In this document: piece by piece, positions 31,625-38,174 of the stretch
How positions within the stretch are numbered: the stretch's first letter is position 1
How the letters are laid out: each line of letters begins with the position of its first letter
Assembly (NCBI RefSeq): GCF_025938155.1
Contig: NZ_JAPCZG010000018.1
Span: 1-38,174 of the forward strand
Source of the DNA: Novosphingobium sp. KCTC 2891
GTDB lineage: Bacteria > Pseudomonadota > Alphaproteobacteria > Sphingomonadales > Sphingomonadaceae
Length of the DNA stretch: 38,174 nt
Direction of reading: 5' to 3'
The notes under the pieces: generated by a model
What the model saw: the letters and a program-made list of their open reading frames with translations, nothing else
What the model was told of the DNA's origin: nothing
Databases searched by the model: none
Position numbers and translations under genes: made by a program

Positions 31625-33280
31625 ATGGCTGACCTTTTCGTGAATATTGTCGGAATTCCAGAAAAGGGGATGCACTTGTCCGCCGCCGGTCCGCGTATCT
31701 ATCTGTTCGACGGCCTGGAACTGGACAGCGCACGGTTCGAATTGCGTCGGGGCGGGGCGCGCGTGCATGTCGAACCGCAGGTGCTTTCGCTGCTGATCCT
31801 GTTGGCCGAGAATTGCGAGCGGATGGTCGGCAAGGATGAGATCATCGGACAGATCTGGGACGGACGGATCGTGTCGGAATCTGCCATCGCAGCGCGGATC
31901 AAGGCCGCGCGCAAGGCGATTGGCGATGATGGCAAGGCGCAGCGGCTGATCCGCACGATCCACGGCAAGGGCTTTCGTTTCGTCGGCAAGGTCGGGGTGC
32001 GCGGGGGCGCGGCGGCAGCCGCTGCGAGTGTCGACGTCGGTCCCGAAGGTGCACCGGCCGATGCGACATCGCCGGTGCACCATAATGCGCGCGACGGGCG
32101 CCCATCGATAGCGGTGCTTCCGTTCCAACTGCTGGGCGAGCCTGGCGCGCATGCCATCGTCGTCGACGCGCTGCCCGCCGATATCATCATGGATCTCTCG
32201 CGGATGCCCTGGCTGTTCGTCATCGCGCGAGGATCGAGTTTCCGCTTTCGCGACGCCAATATCGACCCGCGCACGGTCGGACGAGAACTGTCGGTCCGTT
32301 ATTGTCTCACAGGAACGATCGAACTGGCAAACCGTGCGGCCACGGTTTCAGTATCTCTGGTCGATACGTGCGATGGCGGAACGGTCTGGGCGGATCGGTT
32401 TCGCAGCGAGCTGGGCGAATTGCAGCAGATGCGGCCCGAGATCGAAATGCGGATTGTCTCGGCGCTGGAAGCGCATATCGCGCGCAACGAGGTGCGCTTG
32501 GCGCGCGCACGCCCCGCCACCGAACTCGATGCCTGGGCCAGCTTTCACCTCGGGCTGGATCACATGTATCGCTTCACGCAGACCGACAATGCCCGCGCCG
32601 CGCGCCTGTTCGAACATTCGCTGGCGCGCGATCCCTATTTTTCGCGGGCGATGGGTGGGCTTTCCTTCACCCATTTCCAGAATGCCTTCCTGCGCTTCGC
32701 CGATGATTCCGACGCGGAAATGGAGTTGGCCCGCATCTTTGCCCATCGCGCGGTGGAAGCCGATCGGCTGGACCCGTTTGCCCATTTCAACGCCGGACGA
32801 AGCTTGTGGCTCGACGGCAATCTCTCGGAATCGATCGACTGTTTCGACAGGGCAACCAGCCTCAGCCCCAGCTATGCCCAGGGCGTCTACAATCGCGGGT
32901 TGGTGCGCGCGATGGCGGGAAAGGCGGAAGAGGCTGACAGAGACCTCGCCCTGGCATTGGCGCTGAGTCCGCTCGATCCACTTGCCTATGCGATGGTTTC
33001 GAGCCGCGCGCTGGCACACATACAACTGGGCGACTTTGAAAGGGCCGCCGAATTTGGCGCACGCGCCGCCCGGATGCCGGGGGCGCACAAGCATATCGAA
33101 CTGATAGCGGCGTTTACGGCCCAGCTCTCCGGCAATCGGGCCGATGCCCGGCTATGGCTGGCCAAGGCAAAGGCGGCGGACCCGAACTTGAGTGCGGGGA
33201 CATTCTTCCACGGGTTTCCGTTCGCCCGGACCAGAGCGCGCGAAATTATCGAGCAGGGCTTGTTGGAACTGGGGCTTTGA
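31625..33280 (+). CDS. Winged-helix transcriptional regulator with TPR domain
   Basis: About 551 residues. An OmpR/ToxR-type winged helix (about residues 20-115: ARVHVEPQVLSLLILLAENC, IWDGRIVSESAIAARIKAAR, IHGKGFRFVG) is followed by a low-complexity Ala linker. A TolB-like alpha/beta domain (SIAVLPFQLLGEPGAHAIVV, GRELSVRYCLTGTIELANR) and tetratricopeptide-like helices over the last 220 residues follow. This is the CadC/HilA-like layout also seen with adenylate-cyclase-type regulators, but I see no membrane helix, so it should be cytosolic. The start is uncertain; ATGs at 31604, 31625 and 31670 are possible and the ribosome sites do not decide. It probably regulates the divergent tautomerase gene. 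Confidence 0.85.
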   Translation: MADLFVNIVGIPEKGMHLSAAGPRIYLFDGLELDSARFELRRGGARVHVEPQVLSLLILLAENCERMVGKDEIIGQIWDGRIVSESAIAARIKAARKAIGDDGKAQRLIRTIHGKGFRFVGKVGVRGGAAAAAASVDVGPEGAPADATSPVHHNARDGRPSIAVLPFQLLGEPGAHAIVVDALPADIIMDLSRMPWLFVIARGSSFRFRDANIDPRTVGRELSVRYCLTGTIELANRAATVSVSLVDTCDGGTVWADRFRSELGELQQMRPEIEMRIVSALEAHIARNEVRLARARPATELDAWASFHLGLDHMYRFTQTDNARAARLFEHSLARDPYFSRAMGGLSFTHFQNAFLRFADDSDAEMELARIFAHRAVEADRLDPFAHFNAGRSLWLDGNLSESIDCFDRATSLSPSYAQGVYNRGLVRAMAGKAEEADRDLALALALSPLDPLAYAMVSSRALAHIQLGDFERAAEFGARAARMPGAHKHIELIAAFTAQLSGNRADARLWLAKAKAADPNLSAGTFFHGFPFARTRAREIIEQGLLELGL

Positions 33281-33445
33281 TGGCCCTTCGAGGCCCGGCG
33301 AGGTCACCGTGGGACCGTCGCGGCGGTTCTGAAACCGAGATCCGGAAAAGAGCGGAAAAGAAGGCCGTGGCGATGTTTCCGGGAACCGAGTGCGTCCATG
33401 GCCGTTCGGGTGCGCGGGGGCGTTGGATATGGATGACGGGTTTTC

Positions 33446-33730
33446 ATGGATGAAAGCTGGACATTGCCTTCGTGGAGAGCGGCGCGCCCGCTGACCGAAG
33501 GTGACGAATTGTTTCGGGAATTGCTGGTGGATCTGGGGCCGGCGATGCCGCGCGCGACAGTGACGCGGCTCAGTGGCGGTTATCTCGACGCGCTTTTGCG
33601 CACCAGGTTGCCATCCTGGCTGCGCGTGCGCCTTCAATCCGAACTGGTGCGCCGCGGAGCGGCCGGATGGTCCGCGCGCCTTGCCGCGCTGCGCGGGCGC
33701 GCGAAGGCGCTGATGACCCACTCCCGGTGA
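33446..33730 (+). CDS. Small hypothetical protein
   Basis: 94 residues, not recognised. It is rich in Arg and Leu, with helical stretches (GDELFRELLVDLGPAMPRAT, YLDALLRTRLPSWLRVRLQS) and a basic C-terminus. There is no signal peptide or membrane segment. It is the only good frame in this interval, follows the TPR regulator after 165 bp and is closed by a strong hairpin. Coding status is likely but not certain. Confidence 0.55.
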   Translation: MDESWTLPSWRAARPLTEGDELFRELLVDLGPAMPRATVTRLSGGYLDALLRTRLPSWLRVRLQSELVRRGAAGWSARLAALRGRAKALMTHSR

Positions 33731-33767
33731 ACGCCCGGGCCTTGCGCATAGGCAAGGCGCCGGGCGT
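33731..33767. terminator. Strong bidirectional hairpin after small gene
   Basis: Arms ACGCCCGG-GCCTTGC and GCAAGGC-(g)-CCGGGCGT pair over 15 bp with one bulge and a 6-nt loop. It begins directly after the TGA at 33728-33730 and lies 15 bp from the stop of the convergent TonB receptor gene. No T run follows on either side. It is likely a terminator for both converging genes. Confidence 0.65.
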
Positions 33768-33781
33768 CCGGCTTCATCCGG

Positions 33782-36301
33782 TCAGAACTTCACGCTGCCT
33801 TCCACGCCGACCATGCGGCGCGTGCCCGGCGTGATGAACGATCCACCGAACTCGACGGCGGTGATCACTTCCGAGAGATACTTCTTGTCGAACAGGTTGT
33901 TGGCGAAGACCGACAGGCTGTATTTGTCAGTCTGCAACCCGGCGCGCAGGTTGACCACGCCGAAGGCCTTGCGGCGCGCAACGTCGTACTTGCCGTCGCC
34001 GACGAAGCCCGGAAGCTTCAGTGCGGAAATCGGCAGCAGGCCGGAGAACAGCGTGGGGATCGACTGGTCCTGCACGGTGTGGAACCAGGTCGGGCCGGTC
34101 AGGCGATAATCCGCGCGGGTGAAGAAGCGCAGGGTATCGTTGATCGGCTGTTCGATCTCCATGCCGGCGTTGAAGGTGTAGTCTGCGGTGTAGGGAGACT
34201 TGTTGCCCACGGTATAGGGGCGCGAGGAGTTCTTCTTGATCGTGCTGTCGGTGTAGTTGAACGAACCGAACAGCTTGAAGCCGCGCGTCGGCTTCACCGT
34301 GACGGTGGCTTCCACGCCCTTCAGGTCCACGCGATCGATGTTCGAGACCACGCGCAGCAGGCCGAAGCTGCCCACGAAGAATTCGAAGAACTGCATATCG
34401 TGGACCTGCGTGTAATAGCCCGCGAGGTCGAAGGTCACCTTGTCGTCCAGCAGGCTGCCCTTGATGCCTGCTTCCCACGCGCTCGACCATTCCTTCTTGT
34501 ACTGGTCGTTCACGGTCACGTCCGCGCCGAAGAACGACACGAAGTTGTCCTTGATGATCTGCGCGGAACCCTGGTTGTTGAAGCCGCCTGATTTGAAGCC
34601 GATGCCCCAGTTGGCGTAGAGATTGAGGTCCGACGTGGGCTTGTAGCTGAGCGTCACCTTCGGCTCGAACTGCTCGAAGCGGGCGTGCTGCGGCATCAGT
34701 GCGCCGAAGGCCTGTCCGGGGTTGATCGGCCCGCCGGTGAACGGATCGAGCGCGTCGGGCACCAGCGACGACGACTTGCGGTCTTCGATGTCATAGCGCA
34801 GCGCAATGCCGGCGTTGAACTTGTCGTTGGGCTTGTACTCCACCGATCCGAACGCGGCATAGACGTTGGTCTTGAAGCGGTCGGCCAGCAGCAGCGTGGT
34901 GGGGTTGGTGGAATCCGGCGCGTTGTAGAACTGCTTGATCACGCCGTTGCCGGTATCCGCGCCCAGGCTGACGCCGACGGTGCGCTTGATGTGCAGGTAA
35001 TAGGCGCCCAGCTGCCAGTTGATCGCGCCGTTGTCGCCGATAAGGCGCCACTCGGTGCTGAAATCCTGCTGGTTGCGCACCTGGTACTGCGTGCCGTCGC
35101 AGGTGGTCGGGCTATAGGGGCCGAAGGTCGATCCGTTGGCCGGCGCGAAAATGAACGGCACCGGGATCTGGCCGATCCCGCCCGGCTGGTTCACGGGATA
35201 ACCGGTTAGTGCGGCGGTGCTGGCGAAGCAGGCATCGACCGCGGGCTGCGCGCGCGAATCCTTGGCGCTGATGAAGCGCGCGAAATCGGCCGAGGTGCCA
35301 TCGGCGACGAGGTTCTGCTTGACGTCGGAATAGAGCCCCCACGCTACCAGCTTGAGGTTGTCCGACAGATCCTGATCGAGCTTCAGCGAGATGTCGAAGC
35401 TCTTCTGGTCGTTGGTCGCGCGGATGTTGTTGTAGAAGTTGAACGGGTGCTTGTTCACGTCCTCGTAGAAGGCGGGATTGACCGCGCCGAAGTTGGGCAG
35501 GTGAAACGCGGCGTTGAACGGCAGCGAGGCGCCGTGGAATTCGCCGTAGCGCGCCTTGAGGTCAAGCTGGGTGGCAGTGCCCTGGCCCAGCATCACGCGG
35601 CCGTCGATCGCCCAGTTTTCCTTGTCGTCCACCGTCTTGGCGTTGGTCAGGCTGTTCTTGTAGTAGCCGTCGGTCTTGTAATAGTAGCCCGACAGCACGA
35701 AGCCCGCCGCATCCGTGATCGGCCCGGCGATGTGCGCGGTCGCTTCCCAGGTGTTGTATTCGGCGTAGGACAGCTTGGCCCCGCCGGTCAGCGTATCGGT
35801 GGGCTTCAGCGTCTGCAGCACGATCGCGCCGGCTGCGGCGTTGCGGCCATAGAGCGCGCCTTGCGGGCCTTTCAGCATTTCCACCTGGCGCAGCGTGCCC
35901 TGCGGCTGGTTGAGCTGCGCGGTGTTGGTCTTGAGGATGCCGTCGACCACCAGCGCGACCGAGCTTTCCGCGTCGCGCGCGCCGTTGATGCCGCGAATGT
36001 TGATCTGCGTGTCGCCCGCTTCGGCCGTGCCGGTCACGATGGTCACGCCCGGCGTCAGCTTGACGAAGTCTTCGGCCTTGACCGCGCCGGTGCGTTCCAG
36101 CGCCGAGGCCGTCAGCACCGCGACCGAGGCGGGCACGTCCTGCAGCCGCTCGTTCTGGCGGCGCGCGGTGACGATGATGCCGCTGTCGGCATCGGCGGCG
36201 GCCTGCGGCGCATTGGCGGGCGCGCCTTGAGCGAAAGCGGGCACGGCGGCGCAGGCCAGCCCGCTCGCCGTGGTGAGAAGAAGCCACTGGGAAACACGCA
36301 T
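33782..36301 (-). CDS. TonB-dependent outer-membrane receptor
   Basis: 839 residues. The signal peptide is MRVSQWLLLTTASGLACAAV then PAFAQ. An N-terminal TonB box region (GIIVTARRQNERLQDVPASV) and plug domain (about 35-150, with LKGPQGALYGRNAAAGAIV) are followed by a 22-strand barrel ending in a terminal Phe (VGVEGSVKF). It imports a scarce or large substrate using the proton-motive force through TonB-ExbBD. The start at 36301 follows AGGGAG; an in-frame ATG at 36349 lacks support. It is divergent from the GntR regulator and catabolic genes across a 145-bp region that holds TTGTATACAA, so its ligand is probably the compound degraded by that cluster. It resembles the sphingomonad receptors for organic (non-siderophore) substrates. 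Confidence 0.95.
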   Translation of the reverse strand: MRVSQWLLLTTASGLACAAVPAFAQGAPANAPQAAADADSGIIVTARRQNERLQDVPASVAVLTASALERTGAVKAEDFVKLTPGVTIVTGTAEAGDTQINIRGINGARDAESSVALVVDGILKTNTAQLNQPQGTLRQVEMLKGPQGALYGRNAAAGAIVLQTLKPTDTLTGGAKLSYAEYNTWEATAHIAGPITDAAGFVLSGYYYKTDGYYKNSLTNAKTVDDKENWAIDGRVMLGQGTATQLDLKARYGEFHGASLPFNAAFHLPNFGAVNPAFYEDVNKHPFNFYNNIRATNDQKSFDISLKLDQDLSDNLKLVAWGLYSDVKQNLVADGTSADFARFISAKDSRAQPAVDACFASTAALTGYPVNQPGGIGQIPVPFIFAPANGSTFGPYSPTTCDGTQYQVRNQQDFSTEWRLIGDNGAINWQLGAYYLHIKRTVGVSLGADTGNGVIKQFYNAPDSTNPTTLLLADRFKTNVYAAFGSVEYKPNDKFNAGIALRYDIEDRKSSSLVPDALDPFTGGPINPGQAFGALMPQHARFEQFEPKVTLSYKPTSDLNLYANWGIGFKSGGFNNQGSAQIIKDNFVSFFGADVTVNDQYKKEWSSAWEAGIKGSLLDDKVTFDLAGYYTQVHDMQFFEFFVGSFGLLRVVSNIDRVDLKGVEATVTVKPTRGFKLFGSFNYTDSTIKKNSSRPYTVGNKSPYTADYTFNAGMEIEQPINDTLRFFTRADYRLTGPTWFHTVQDQSIPTLFSGLLPISALKLPGFVGDGKYDVARRKAFGVVNLRAGLQTDKYSLSVFANNLFDKKYLSEVITAVEFGGSFITPGTRRMVGVEGSVKF

Positions 36302-36406
36302 CGCAAAAACTCCCTGTCGTTTGGCCGGCCGTGAGGCCGTGCCATCCACCCGCCGCGCCTTTTTTATGCCCCCTTGGCGAACGCGGCTTGATGGATGGCA
36401 AAGCTA

Positions 36407-36416
36407 TTGTATACAA
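36407..36416. promoter_or_regulatory. GntR/FadR-type operator TTGTATACAA
   Basis: A perfect 10-bp palindrome TTGTATACAA in the region shared by the TonB receptor and the GntR gene, 30 bp before the GntR ATG. FadR-subfamily regulators commonly bind such TTGTATACAA-like sites. The assignment to the adjacent regulator is inferred. Confidence 0.75.
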
Positions 36417-36446
36417 ATGTCATAGGTCAAGTTCTTTGGAGCAGGG

Positions 36447-37124
36447 ATGTCGCGCGCTTCCGACCGCGCCTACGAGGCGATACGCAGCATGATACTCTCG
36501 GGTGAACTCCCTGCCGGGTCGCAACTCGGCGAGGAGGCGCTGGCGGAGAAGTGCGGCGTTTCGCGCACGCCGGTGCGCGAGGCGCTGCGCCGGCTCGAAT
36601 CCGACCTTCTCGTCACCCGCACCGATACCCAGCGCAGCTTTGTGGCCGACTGGTCGATCGACGACGTGGCCGATGCCTTCGAGCTGCGCGCGATGCTGGA
36701 GGGCAAGGCGGCGCGGCGGGCCGCGGAGCGGATGACCGACGATGCGCTCGACCGCATTCGTGCCGCGAATCGCCAGATCGACGGCGCCTTGTCCAAGCCG
36801 GGCGGGGACGTCGCCGGCTTCCTGGAAGGCAATCGCGAGTTTCACACGGTGATCCTGGAAGTGGCTGGCTCGCGGCGGTTGGCCGCGTTGCTGGGCACGC
36901 TGATCGAGCAGCCGGTGGTATGGCGCACCGCGCACCACTACGGCCGTGACGCGCTGCGCCGCTCGCACGGCGAGCATGAAGAGCTGATCGCCGCGTTTGC
37001 CCGCCGCGACGGCGCTTGGGCGGAGGCGATCATGGTGGGGCACATCCTGCGCGCCTACCACGCCTATGCCGATGCGCATCGCGGCCTCACGGATACCGCC
37101 ATGCAGCTGGAGGCTGCCGAATAA
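36447..37124 (+). CDS. GntR-family (FadR/FCD) transcriptional regulator
   Basis: 225 residues. The N-terminal winged HTH (about 5-70: YEAIRSMILSGELPAGSQLG, AEKCGVSRTPVREALRRLE) is followed by an FCD effector domain of six or seven helices (AFELRAMLEGKAARRAAERM, FHTVILEVAGSRRLAALLG, SHGEHEELIAAF). FCD domains bind carboxylic acids through a metal site formed by Asp/His residues. It is probably a repressor of the receptor and the catabolic genes, released by a pathway acid. Its stop TAA overlaps the ATG of the lyase gene by one base, so the two are translationally coupled. Confidence 0.94.
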   Translation: MSRASDRAYEAIRSMILSGELPAGSQLGEEALAEKCGVSRTPVREALRRLESDLLVTRTDTQRSFVADWSIDDVADAFELRAMLEGKAARRAAERMTDDALDRIRAANRQIDGALSKPGGDVAGFLEGNREFHTVILEVAGSRRLAALLGTLIEQPVVWRTAHHYGRDALRRSHGEHEELIAAFARRDGAWAEAIMVGHILRAYHAYADAHRGLTDTAMQLEAAE

Positions 37125-38032
37125 TGTATACAGATCGGATCGAAATGGTGGAGGTCAGTCCGCGCGACGGCCTCCAGAACGAAAAGGCGATGATTTCCAC
37201 CGCCGACAAGCTGGTGCTGATCGGCCGCGCCATCGATGCAGGCGCGCGCCGGATCGAGGTGACGAGCTTCGTCAATCCCAAGGCGGTGCCGCAGATGGCC
37301 GATGCCGAGGACGTGTGCGCGGGCCTGCCGGTGCGCGACGACGTGACTTACATCGGCCTCGTCATGAACGCGCGCGGGGCAGGGCGGGCGCTTGCCACCG
37401 GCCGGATCGACCAGCTGGGCGCGGTCTCGGTCGCCACCGACACCTTCGCCATGGCCAACCAGGGACAGACCAGCGACGGCTCGGTCGAGGCGGCGAAAGA
37501 GATCATCGCCATGGCGCGCGAGGCCGGCAAGACCGGGCAGGTCACCATCGCCGCCTCGTTCGGCTGCCCGTTCGAAGGCGAAGTGGCCGAGGATCGCGTG
37601 GTCGCCATGGCCATCGCGCTGGCCGAGGCCGGGCCGGTCGAGATCGGGCTGGCCGATACCATCGGCGTCGCCAACCCCGCGCACGTTACCTCGCTGGTGG
37701 GCAAGGTGCGTGCCGCGGTGCCGCACATTCCCGTCCGCGTCCATTTCCACAACACGCGCGGAACCGGCCTCGCCAACGTGTGGGCGGCGGTGCTGGCGGG
37801 CGCGGTGACGGTCGATGCCGCGATCGGCGGTCTTGGCGGCTGCCCTTTCGCGCCGGGCGCGGCCGGCAACGTCTCGACCGAGGACGTGGTCTACATGCTC
37901 GAGCGTGCCGGGGTGCGCACGGGTCTTGATCTTCCGACGCTCGTCGCGGCCAACCATTGGCTGGGCGAAGTCATGCAGCGTTCCCTGCCGGGCATGGTGG
38001 CCAAGGCGCCGCCTTTTCCGAAGCAGGTATAA
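37124..38032 (+). CDS. HMG-CoA lyase-like enzyme (DRE-TIM metallolyase)
   Basis: 302 residues of the hydroxymethylglutaryl-CoA lyase family. Metal-binding Asp is in VEVSPRDGLQNE, and substrate-channel features are EVTSFVNPKAVPQM. The two metal-binding His are in RVHFHNTRGTGLAN, and the catalytic Cys loop is GLGGCPFAPGAAGNVSTED. It cleaves a beta-hydroxy-acyl-CoA to acetyl-CoA (or another acyl-CoA) plus a keto acid. Authentic HMG-CoA lyases have HCHDTYG where this has HFHNTRG, so the substrate may be a different 3-hydroxy-3-methyl-type thioester. It is coupled to the GntR gene and followed after 19 bp by hyuA. Confidence 0.92.
   Translation: MYTDRIEMVEVSPRDGLQNEKAMISTADKLVLIGRAIDAGARRIEVTSFVNPKAVPQMADAEDVCAGLPVRDDVTYIGLVMNARGAGRALATGRIDQLGAVSVATDTFAMANQGQTSDGSVEAAKEIIAMAREAGKTGQVTIAASFGCPFEGEVAEDRVVAMAIALAEAGPVEIGLADTIGVANPAHVTSLVGKVRAAVPHIPVRVHFHNTRGTGLANVWAAVLAGAVTVDAAIGGLGGCPFAPGAAGNVSTEDVVYMLERAGVRTGLDLPTLVAANHWLGEVMQRSLPGMVAKAPPFPKQV
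37125..37132. promoter_or_regulatory. Second GntR-type palindrome over lyase start codon
   Basis: TGTATACA begins inside the ATG of the lyase gene and shares the core of TTGTATACAA at 36407-36416. Binding here could block transcription into the catabolic genes downstream of the regulator. It is only 8 bp, and chance occurrence is possible. Confidence 0.45.
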
Positions 38033-38051
38033 GAGCAAAGGGCTTGAACTG

Positions 38052-38174
38052 ATGGGTTACCGATTGGGCGTGGACGTCGGGGGCACTTTCACCGACTTGC
38101 TGCTGTTCGATACCGACACGGGTTCGTTCTGGCGGCACAAGACGCCGTCCACCCCGCATGACAGCTCGGAGGGC
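38052..38174 (+). CDS. Hydantoinase/oxoprolinase (HyuA-like), N-terminal part
   Basis: The window ends 41 codons into this gene. The visible start MGYRLGVDVGGTFTDLLLFD holds the ATP-binding phosphate-1 motif DVGGTFTD of the N-methylhydantoinase A/5-oxoprolinase (and acetone-carboxylase-like) family, and is followed by KTPSTP. The full protein would be about 690 residues and is normally followed by a HyuB subunit gene. These enzymes use ATP to hydrolyse cyclic amides or carboxylate ketones. Together with the lyase it suggests degradation of a cyclic or branched substrate taken up by the TonB receptor. Confidence 0.88.
   Translation, partial: MGYRLGVDVGGTFTDLLLFDTDTGSFWRHKTPSTPHDSSEG

Noticed and set aside
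33281..33445. A short frame between the TPR regulator and the small hypothetical gene.
   Set aside because: No family likeness or convincing start; the product looks like translated spacer.

Overview
The window is high-GC and densely coded. It reads like an alphaproteobacterial chromosome, most likely a sphingomonad (Sphingomonadales, Novosphingobium/Sphingomonas-like). This is inferred from the TonB-receptor/GntR catabolic cluster, the DcaP- and OprB-type porins, the symporter-kinase hybrid sensor and the initiator tRNA sequence. No 16S rRNA is present, so the assignment is by gene content only.

Region 1 (1-7020) is a small, fossilised genomic island at the 3' end of an initiator tRNA (tRNA-fMet, cut by the left window edge). 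A direct repeat of about 100 bp (23-123 and 6920-7020) brackets it; each copy contains the tRNA 3' end with CCA. Inside are an IS3-family element abutting the left repeat (124-1338, transposase orfB frameshifted), an intact cargo locus, and a decayed short tyrosine recombinase next to the right repeat. The cargo is a LysR regulator divergent from a tight four-gene operon: aldo/keto reductase, Tat-exported aldo/keto reductase, secreted NTF2-like protein and secreted GlcG/HbpS-like protein. Both mobility enzymes are broken, so the island looks locked in place.

Region 2 (7086-13153) holds a single-chain BC-BCCP-CT acyl-CoA carboxylase of 1152 residues. An OprB-like porin lies upstream on the same strand and a MgtC/DUF4010 membrane protein is divergent from it.

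Region 3 (13375-30568) is a short-chain acid module. A sodium/solute-symporter-fused hybrid histidine kinase and a LuxR/NarL response regulator (CrbS/CrbR-like) flank acetyl-CoA synthetase (acs). A DcaP-type porin, an MHS-family transporter and a propionyl-CoA synthetase (prpE) follow on the opposite strand. Convergent to these is an apparent operon of GMC oxidoreductase, acrylyl-CoA reductase (acuI) and a second membrane histidine kinase with no adjacent response regulator. Together they suggest uptake, activation and sensing of C2/C3 acids (acetate, propionate, perhaps acrylate-type compounds).

Region 4 (30605-38174) begins with tRNA-Pro(TGG) and two small uncharacterised proteins. It continues with a 4-oxalocrotonate-tautomerase-like protein divergent from a winged-helix/TPR regulator. 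It ends in a catabolic cluster: a TonB-dependent receptor divergent from a GntR/FadR regulator, an HMG-CoA-lyase-like enzyme and the start of a hydantoinase/oxoprolinase (HyuA) gene. GTATAC-centred palindromes in the receptor/regulator promoter region and over the lyase start codon are likely sites for the GntR protein.
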